A DNA stretch of 64,000 nucleotides from a candidate division CSSED10-310 bacterium. GTDB lineage: Bacteria; CSSED10-310; JAFGJC01. The position numbers were made by a program, and so were the translations under genes. This document shows positions 58,966 to 64,000 of this stretch, in pieces. How positions within the stretch are numbered: position 1 is the first letter of the stretch; the number at the start of each line of letters is the position of its first letter. The DNA is taken from NCBI GenBank assembly GCA_016927905.1, contig JAFGLW010000026.1, positions 107,586-171,585 of the forward strand, written 5' to 3'. Below the pieces are notes generated by a model. The model was not told the origin of the DNA. It saw only the letters and a list, made by a program, of their open reading frames with translations, and ran no database searches.

Positions 58966-60261
58966 TCAACGCAATACCTGTCTGACCCTGCTGTCGGTCC
59001 GCTCATGCGAAGGTACTTTGTGCACGGTTGCCACCTGCCAGGGCTGTTCGAGCGCCGTGATGACGACCCGGCCCTGCATATCGGCAGCCACCGGAATTTT
59101 CAGGAGAAACAATACCGTCGGCGTCACGTCCACTCCCAGTATGTTCTTAAGCTCCACACCCCTCAGAAACGGCGGGCCGTTCAGGATCATCCAGCCTTCC
59201 GATGCAGATGTCATGGGGCCGTTAAGGGATTGCGGATCGGCCGTAAACAGATCCGGATCACGCCGGGCATCTCCCCCCGGTTCACCTCTAAGATGGGGAT
59301 CCAACCGAATCGGCATGGATTCATCCGCAAACTGCACCACCAAGTCCGGACACTGGTGTAATTGCCGTCCGCTGAAAAATTTCCGGCCGTCGTAAACATG
59401 CTGGAACAGCGGAGACCCGGAGTCGGGATCTTCGAGCGCCTTGAGTTTCTCCAGAAGCTCCCTACGGAAATCGACGTATCCGCCTATGTCGACCGGGCCT
59501 TTTGAATACACGTCGCTGCGATGTATGCGGATCCCGCTTTCCGCGCCGGAAATACAGAATGCGCGGGTGGCGGGCCAGTCGATTTGCCCCTGGGATTCAG
59601 CCAGATAACGGTTGGCTTTGAGCCAGTCGTTGATTCGGAAAAGCCTGGTGTCAGACAGATGGGCCAGGGGCATCACGATGATACATGTCACAGGCCGCTC
59701 CATCGAATCGAGCAGTGTTTCAAGCCGGGTATCAAACTGTTCCAGAAACGCCCGTTCGCTCCCCGGAATGTTGATCATCCGACCGATAACAACATCGTAT
59801 TCATCGGGATTGATTCCAGGTAACTGCTCCATCCGGTCGATCATCAGAACCCGTTTGTGATGCCATTCGGTAATACTCCGGAGATTGGCGAATCCGTCAG
59901 TCAGTTCCTCCGAACATGGCCCGGCAACATAGGTTTCGGGATCCAGCGTGACGGCGGCCTGAACAATCCTCGAGGCATCTTTTCCGGTCATGGTTTCAAG
60001 CCAGCCCTGACACATGTTCCAGGCCCGCCGAGGTGTCAGATACCCGAACGATCCGGTTTCGATCAGGTTTGACAGAGACGGCAAATCGCCTTCTTCCAGC
60101 ATGGCCTGAAACAGAGCCTTCTCCACGGGATCCAGTACGAAAACCAATACCGGGCGATCCGGTCCCACCGGTTCGGTATGCTGGGGGATCAGAAAGAGAT
60201 ATCCGAGCAGGATCATCGCTGCGGGTGCAGCCAACACCAGAAGCCGGTTGGGTGATTTCAT
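58966..60261 (-). CDS. Alkaline-phosphatase-fold protein with degenerate metal site
   Basis: About 431 residues with an N-terminal anchor (LLVLAAPAAMILLGYLFLI). The overall text follows the type I phosphodiesterase/alkaline-phosphatase layout: FVLDPVEKALFQAMLEEGDL early, and GVDVTPTVLFLLKIPVAADM near the end, which matches the family's D-x-x-P-T-x-x-x-x-x-G-x-P. But the central metal motif (usually SDHG) is missing and the nucleophile region reads RRAWNMCQGWLETMTGKD. I infer a non-catalytic, membrane-attached relative. It overlaps the FHA-GAF-AAA gene by four bases, so both are probably made together. Confidence 0.8.
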   Translation of the reverse strand: MKSPNRLLVLAAPAAMILLGYLFLIPQHTEPVGPDRPVLVFVLDPVEKALFQAMLEEGDLPSLSNLIETGSFGYLTPRRAWNMCQGWLETMTGKDASRIVQAAVTLDPETYVAGPCSEELTDGFANLRSITEWHHKRVLMIDRMEQLPGINPDEYDVVIGRMINIPGSERAFLEQFDTRLETLLDSMERPVTCIIVMPLAHLSDTRLFRINDWLKANRYLAESQGQIDWPATRAFCISGAESGIRIHRSDVYSKGPVDIGGYVDFRRELLEKLKALEDPDSGSPLFQHVYDGRKFFSGRQLHQCPDLVVQFADESMPIRLDPHLRGEPGGDARRDPDLFTADPQSLNGPMTSASEGWMILNGPPFLRGVELKNILGVDVTPTVLFLLKIPVAADMQGRVVITALEQPWQVATVHKVPSHERTDSRVRQVLR

Positions 60262-62123
60262 TTGTTTTTTTCGGTGGGTATCTTCAATCGGTGCATCCGG
60301 TAGCGCAGGGTTGATTCGGACATCCCCAATTCCTCTGCAGCACGTGTCACGATCAAATTGTTACGCTGCAGAGCTCTGCGAATAATCTCGATTTCCAGCC
60401 GATCCATCTGTTTCCGCAGAGGTTCAGTTGAATCCAGCTGCAACGCGGTGTTTTCGCGGATGATTCGAGGCAGATCCCCCACTTCCACGTTCTGATCCCG
60501 GCAGGTCAAAGCCACATATCGCATGGCGGCCGACAACTCATTGATGTTTCCCGGCCATGGGTACTGCATCAACAACTGGGTAGATTCGGGTGTGAAATCC
60601 GGCAGGCGCTTGGTTTTGGGGATATGGAGCCTGAGCAGATTGTTGGAAAGCGGGATGATGTCTTCCGGCCGCTGCTTTAAAGAGGGGACATCCAGTATCG
60701 ATCCGGCTGTCAGCTCGAAAAAATCAGGATGAAAAACGCTCGAACCGGGCACCTTTGATACATCGACATCAGTACTGACCAGCAATCGGGTATCACAAGA
60801 CCGGGTCAGGTGATCCCGGGTTCTGAGAAACTGCTTTTCCCTGATCACCTTGGCCAGACGCTGCTGCAGCGGATTTGACAGGGCTGATATCTCATGGATA
60901 TACAGTGTTCCCTGATCGGCCGTTTCCAGCAGGCATGGTTTCCGATAACCGGTAAATCCCGATTGTGCGGGACACCCGAACAATTCGTCTTCCAGCAGAT
61001 CCGGCGGGATCGCTTCGCAATCCAGCACGATGAATGCTTGCTCCTTTCTGGGACTGCTGTCGTGGATGCGGCGGGCCAGATTCATCCTTCCGGAACCCCT
61101 GGGTCCGATCAGCAGAACCGGCCGGAGTGTTCCGGCAACCCTTGAGATTTTAAAAAGCAGTTGTTGATATTTGCGGTTCTTGCTCTGCATTGAAACATCG
61201 GTCGATGTTCGCGCTATGGCGGTGAACCGTTTCAGCTCCCATTTCAGTACATCCATTTCCGATTGCAGATCGCCCATTCTCAGTTCCTGTCCGATGGTCA
61301 GGGCCGCCAGATGGGACAGTCGGCTGAGCAGAACCGCTTCATCCGGATTGAAAGGTTTCCGCTTTCTACCGCGGTCCAGGAAAATACATCCGAGCGTTTT
61401 GTCCTGAACGGTCAGCGGTGAGCAGAGGATCGATCCGATACCCCGGGTTCGGAGTTCAGCCGGAGAATCCGGTTCCGCAGTCGTGATCCGTGCCACCAGG
61501 TTTTTGGACATGCACATCTTTAGAATCTCGATGGGCAGGTGAATGGTTTTCCCTCTTTTAATCCTCAATCCGTGCTGTTTCCATCCGTCCGCATCATTCA
61601 GCACCATGAACCCGTTTTCGGCATTCAGAATATCGGCGATATGAGCAACCATGGGATTCAGGTTGTCGATGCCGGCGTTTCCCGTCAGGACGTCTGTAAC
61701 CATTTGAAAAAACCGGCCTGGAACGGTGCCGGTTTCGCCGGCTGGGTATTCCTGGATTGTTGAAGGATATTGATATTCGGCCAATTCGGGCGGGACATGC
61801 ACGATATTGAAAGATTCGTCCACCGTCGATTCGAATGTGATAAGCGTTTCGCCGATCACAAACGAAGACCCGGGTGACAACACCATATCGGCCGTCACCG
61901 GTTTGCCGTTCATAAACGTTCCGTTTGTGCTTTCCAGGTCGTTCAAAATGATCTTGTCCTCGGATCGGCAGGTAATCTGCGCATGCCGTCTGGACACCTC
62001 GGGATCATCGATTTCAACATCACAATCGGGATCCCGGCCCAGGCAGAGCTGTTCCGCAGCAATCGGCACCAACTGCTCCTCACCCCAGGGCAGCTTGATT
62101 CTCAACCGAAAGCGTTCATTCAT
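60258..62123 (-). CDS. FHA-GAF-AAA-HTH protein with decayed ATPase motifs
   Basis: About 621 residues: FHA (25-95: LCLGRDPDCDVEIDDPEVSR, LESTNGTFMNG), GAF (about 135-300), a sigma54-activator-type AAA domain (about 335-520) and a Fis-type HTH (about 575-615: RAAEELGMSESTLRYRMHRL). The AAA part has lost key residues. Walker A reads GPRGSGRM (Arg for Lys), GAFTGA is replaced by SGFTGY, Walker B reads TLYIHEI (His for Asp), and the arginine-finger region FREDLYYRL becomes FHPDFFELT. It is probably a DNA-binding regulator that does not hydrolyse ATP. Start ATG 62123 is set by CGGGAGGTTGATCGT. Confidence 0.88.
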   Translation of the reverse strand: MNERFRLRIKLPWGEEQLVPIAAEQLCLGRDPDCDVEIDDPEVSRRHAQITCRSEDKIILNDLESTNGTFMNGKPVTADMVLSPGSSFVIGETLITFESTVDESFNIVHVPPELAEYQYPSTIQEYPAGETGTVPGRFFQMVTDVLTGNAGIDNLNPMVAHIADILNAENGFMVLNDADGWKQHGLRIKRGKTIHLPIEILKMCMSKNLVARITTAEPDSPAELRTRGIGSILCSPLTVQDKTLGCIFLDRGRKRKPFNPDEAVLLSRLSHLAALTIGQELRMGDLQSEMDVLKWELKRFTAIARTSTDVSMQSKNRKYQQLLFKISRVAGTLRPVLLIGPRGSGRMNLARRIHDSSPRKEQAFIVLDCEAIPPDLLEDELFGCPAQSGFTGYRKPCLLETADQGTLYIHEISALSNPLQQRLAKVIREKQFLRTRDHLTRSCDTRLLVSTDVDVSKVPGSSVFHPDFFELTAGSILDVPSLKQRPEDIIPLSNNLLRLHIPKTKRLPDFTPESTQLLMQYPWPGNINELSAAMRYVALTCRDQNVEVGDLPRIIRENTALQLDSTEPLRKQMDRLEIEIIRRALQRNNLIVTRAAEELGMSESTLRYRMHRLKIPTEKNK

Positions 62124-62434
62124 ACGATCAACCTCCCGCTCGAGTCCTTTCATAGTCCGACTTCTGAAAAGCATTTTAAACGACCCGGTGAAAATCACAA
62201 GTGCCTTTCAGCGGATCGATTCACCGGCTCGACACCGGGTGAAAGCGGTTTCATTTCAAAGGTTTTTGATTGGTCGCGCGGGAGGAATCAAACAATCCGA
62301 TGCCCAGTTCAGACGATCCGGATATTTGATCCGAAGCGTTCAGTCGGATTCGGGACCCGTGAAAATCAAGCCGGTCGGATTCACCCTGTCCGGCATCTCC
62401 GAAGTGGTCTGAACTTTCCCGGCGGGAAACCCGG
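62124..62434. other. Intergenic stretch without a supported gene
   Basis: About 310 bases between the FHA-GAF-AAA start and the galU stop. I see no convincing ORF. Present are a weak inverted repeat near 62220-62250 (TTCACCGG and CCGGGTGAA) and two near-identical copies of GACCCG(G)TGAAAATCA at about 62182 and 62354. The regulator's promoter must lie here but I cannot place it. Confidence 0.4.
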
Positions 62435-63337
62435 TTATCGGGAGACCAGGAACGAGAAAGCCTGCCTGTAATCGTCGATATTCCCGATATCCAGGCTGTC
62501 CCCGTCAATCTCATATCCGTCAATGGATTTGGATTCCCGGAGAATTTCCATGGCTTCCGTCAGTTGGAATTCCCCCCGGAACTTGAGATCCTTGCTGTCG
62601 AAATACTCGAGTATCAGAAAAATATCCGACGTAAATATATAGCAGCCAAAAAAACACGCGATATCCTCCGTCTGATCTTCGCTGCGCATCTCTTTCCGGG
62701 CTGTTTCGATATCCGGTTTCTCAATGATTTTCAGCACTTCGTACCGCCGCTCGGACTGCGGACAAGGTCTCAGTGCCGCCGTTCCCCGCTTGGGCGCTTC
62801 CCGGATGGGCAGGCGAATCACCCCGACCAGATCGGCGGATCTGGAGTAATAAGCCTGGATCAGCTGCCGGCAGCAGGGTACGTCCGTGTTCGATCGAAAG
62901 AGATGATCCCCCAGCATCAGAAGGAACGGTTCACCCCCCACCCAGGATCTGGCCTGGAATACCGCGTCGCCGAAACCGGCCGGATCCGGCTGGGTGAGCA
63001 GTTCCACCCGGCCGCACAGATGCTGCATCCGGTTCCGGTGCGCCGACATGTATGGATCGTTATAGGTTTTCAACCGGGTAGTCCGGGGAAGATCGCGATG
63101 GAAAAATTTCTCGAAAACCGGGCGCTGTCCCGGGTTGATGACCAGGCCGACCCGCTCGACTCCCGACTGCAGAGCCTCCTCGATCAATATCAGGACCAGC
63201 GGGGAGACCCTTCCGTCGCCGCTGATGACGGGAAGCATGGCTTTGGGTATCGCCCGGGTGGCTGGGAACAGGCGCGTTCCCAGCCCTGCGATCGGGATGA
63301 CCGCTTTTCGGATCTGCTGTTTCGAATGATGAATCAT
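62435..63337 (-). CDS. galU: UTP-glucose-1-phosphate uridylyltransferase
   Basis: Nucleotidyltransferase making UDP-glucose. The signature IPIAGLGTRLFPATRAIPKA (14-33) and MLPV hold the UTP-binding loop, VERVGLVINPGQR is the second strand, and FLLMLGDHLF contains the metal-binding Asp. RGEFQLTEAMEIL is the family's C-terminal motif. Length (300) fits GalU. Compared with classical GalU, ATRAIPKA replaces ATKAIPKE, a mild change. The start ATG is ten bases after the stop of the nuclease gene, suggesting an operon. It feeds glycan synthesis, which suits the glycosyltransferases in the window. Confidence 0.9.
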   Translation of the reverse strand: MIHHSKQQIRKAVIPIAGLGTRLFPATRAIPKAMLPVISGDGRVSPLVLILIEEALQSGVERVGLVINPGQRPVFEKFFHRDLPRTTRLKTYNDPYMSAHRNRMQHLCGRVELLTQPDPAGFGDAVFQARSWVGGEPFLLMLGDHLFRSNTDVPCCRQLIQAYYSRSADLVGVIRLPIREAPKRGTAALRPCPQSERRYEVLKIIEKPDIETARKEMRSEDQTEDIACFFGCYIFTSDIFLILEYFDSKDLKFRGEFQLTEAMEILRESKSIDGYEIDGDSLDIGNIDDYRQAFSFLVSR

Positions 63338-63347
63338 TTCAATCAGT

Positions 63348-64000
63348 TTAATTTGTTTCGCTGTTCAAGGCAATCGGGTCGATCATCCTGTATATCAGAT
63401 CATCCAGCTTGTTTTCGATACCCGCTAGGGCCTTGACGTCAAAACGGATCCGGGATTCCTCGCCGGTATCGGCAAAAAACAGAACGGCGGTGACCGGCTG
63501 TGACTCGGCAACCAGTCTTTTGTGCACTGCCAGTGCATAGAGTTCCATCTGGAGAAGGTGATGGGCGGTCCGGGATTCAAGCCATTCAGGTCCGCTGGAA
63601 AACCCGGTCCGGATATCCGTTTTGTAATCCACGATCATCCACCCGCCGTTTTCCGGGATCAGTCGATCGATCACACCTTCAATTACGGCATGCTTAAGCC
63701 TGATACTGAACGGCTGCTCCCGGTACCCCGCGCCGGTCCGGATCAGAGGATATCGGGACCATCGTTTCACATTTTCGATCATCCGCGCCAGCCGTCTGCC
63801 GATTTCCTCTTTCAGGCGGGTATCCAGGCTGAACCGTTCGATTATGGCTTCCGCCGCCTCATCGGCCGGTTCGGGAAACGTGCCGAATTCCATCATTTCG
63901 TGAAATACCTGGCCGATCGCCCTGCCCGTCCCGCCGGCGACATTGCCCCGCCCGGACGGGTTCTCGAGCGAAACCGGTTCTTGTTCCGGTATGATCCCGT
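63348..64000 (-). CDS. AddA/RecB-type PD-(D/E)xK nuclease, C-terminal part
   Basis: The frame is open to the window end, so only about the last 217 residues are seen. It carries the RecB-family nuclease signature in order: GTGRAIGQVFHEMMEF (the conserved His helix), EGVIDRLIPE (metal Asp) and WMIVDYKTDIRTG (D-Y-K-T). The final helices HHLLQMELYALAVHKRL contain the family's QxxxY element. Such domains sit at the C-terminus of AddA/RecB helicase-nucleases or of stand-alone exonucleases. Which this is depends on the missing part. galU follows ten bases downstream. Confidence 0.85.
   Translation of the reverse strand, partial: GIIPEQEPVSLENPSGRGNVAGGTGRAIGQVFHEMMEFGTFPEPADEAAEAIIERFSLDTRLKEEIGRRLARMIENVKRWSRYPLIRTGAGYREQPFSIRLKHAVIEGVIDRLIPENGGWMIVDYKTDIRTGFSSGPEWLESRTAHHLLQMELYALAVHKRLVAESQPVTAVLFFADTGEESRIRFDVKALAGIENKLDDLIYRMIDPIALNSETN

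Noticed and set aside
60258-62123. Active sigma54-dependent transcriptional activator
   Set aside because: The order of domains fits, but GAFTGA, Walker A Lys, Walker B Asp and the arginine finger are missing.
62182-62370. Two near-identical 16-base stretches GACCCG(G)TGAAAATCA as a direct repeat
   Set aside because: Only two copies with an indel, no mobile-element ends or target duplication. Could be chance or two weak regulator sites.
1-64000. tRNA, rRNA, CRISPR, transposase and phage genes
   Set aside because: Looked for on both strands by eye. No cloverleaf-type TTCGA arms with matching acceptor ends, no regularly spaced repeats, no transposase or integrase motifs seen. A tRNAscan or ISfinder run could still find something.

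Overview
The window looks like chromosomal DNA from a free-living, probably Gram-negative-type bacterium of an uncultivated or poorly sampled lineage. Base composition and gene style look even throughout. I saw no insertion sequence, phage block, CRISPR array, rRNA or tRNA. Hints to lineage, as inference only, are: a bTHX ribosomal peptide; an archaeal-type phosphoglycerate mutase homologue sitting where thrB would be; many FHA, Ser/Thr-kinase, PilZ, HD-GYP and MglA-type signalling proteins; and secreted beta-propeller and lamin-tail proteins with Pro/Thr/Ser linkers. This mix recalls deltaproteobacteria-like or candidate-phylum genomes, but I cannot place it to phylum.

Layout. 1-3.4 kb: tyrS (3' end cut by the window edge), a Cys-rich micro-ORF, a HAD phosphatase and a quinone-oxidoreductase-like dehydrogenase. 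3.6-9.4 kb: a co-directional amino-acid/cofactor run of thrC, a probable homoserine kinase of the phosphoglycerate-mutase fold, an unrecognised 421-residue protein, a DUF1015 protein and a PduO-type cobalamin adenosyltransferase. 9.4-12.8 kb: several small genes (bTHX, a PPC-domain protein, a 41-residue basic peptide, an RRM protein), a metallophosphoesterase and an FHA protein. 13.0-20.5 kb: four overlapping genes for the cell surface, namely a YCF48-type propeller, two tandem paralogous polytopic glycosyltransferases and an LVIVD-repeat propeller. 20.5-22.4 kb: a sugar-phosphate isomerase-like protein and an aminotransferase. 22.5-28.9 kb (minus strand): a kinase-TPR protein, htpX, lemA, a zinc-ribbon protein and an unknown helical protein.

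29.1-30.3 kb encodes a Nudix hydrolase fused to a family-5-like uracil-DNA glycosylase. 30.4-34.6 kb is a tight five-gene operon of membrane proteins of unknown role (FN3 plus DUF6754-like protein, three more membrane proteins, and a thioredoxin-fold protein without the CxxC pair), behind a good sigma70-type promoter. I consider this the best candidate for an undescribed system. 34.6-39.1 kb: PilZ, a TGS GTPase, a repeat-kinase and an FHA-DUF4388 protein. 39.2-44.4 kb: a large FAD/Fe-S oxidoreductase, an MTH1187 protein and a secreted two-lamin-tail protein. 44.6-49.8 kb: an MglA-like GTPase with an extra C-terminal domain, small envelope proteins, a HEAT protein, an HD-GYP response regulator and a Spy-like protein. 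49.9-57.2 kb: a large subtilase, a glycosyltransferase with a PA14 domain and a 2-hydroxyacid dehydrogenase. 57.3-64 kb (minus strand): a DUF4783-like protein, ddl, a degenerate phosphodiesterase, an FHA-GAF-AAA-HTH protein with decayed ATPase motifs, galU, and the C-terminal nuclease part of an AddA/RecB-like protein cut by the window end.

The genes combine into housekeeping (tyrS, ddl, galU, thrC), envelope and glycan work, and a dense layer of phospho-, GTP- and probably c-di-GMP-based signalling. All functional statements come from reading motifs by eye. No database search was run.
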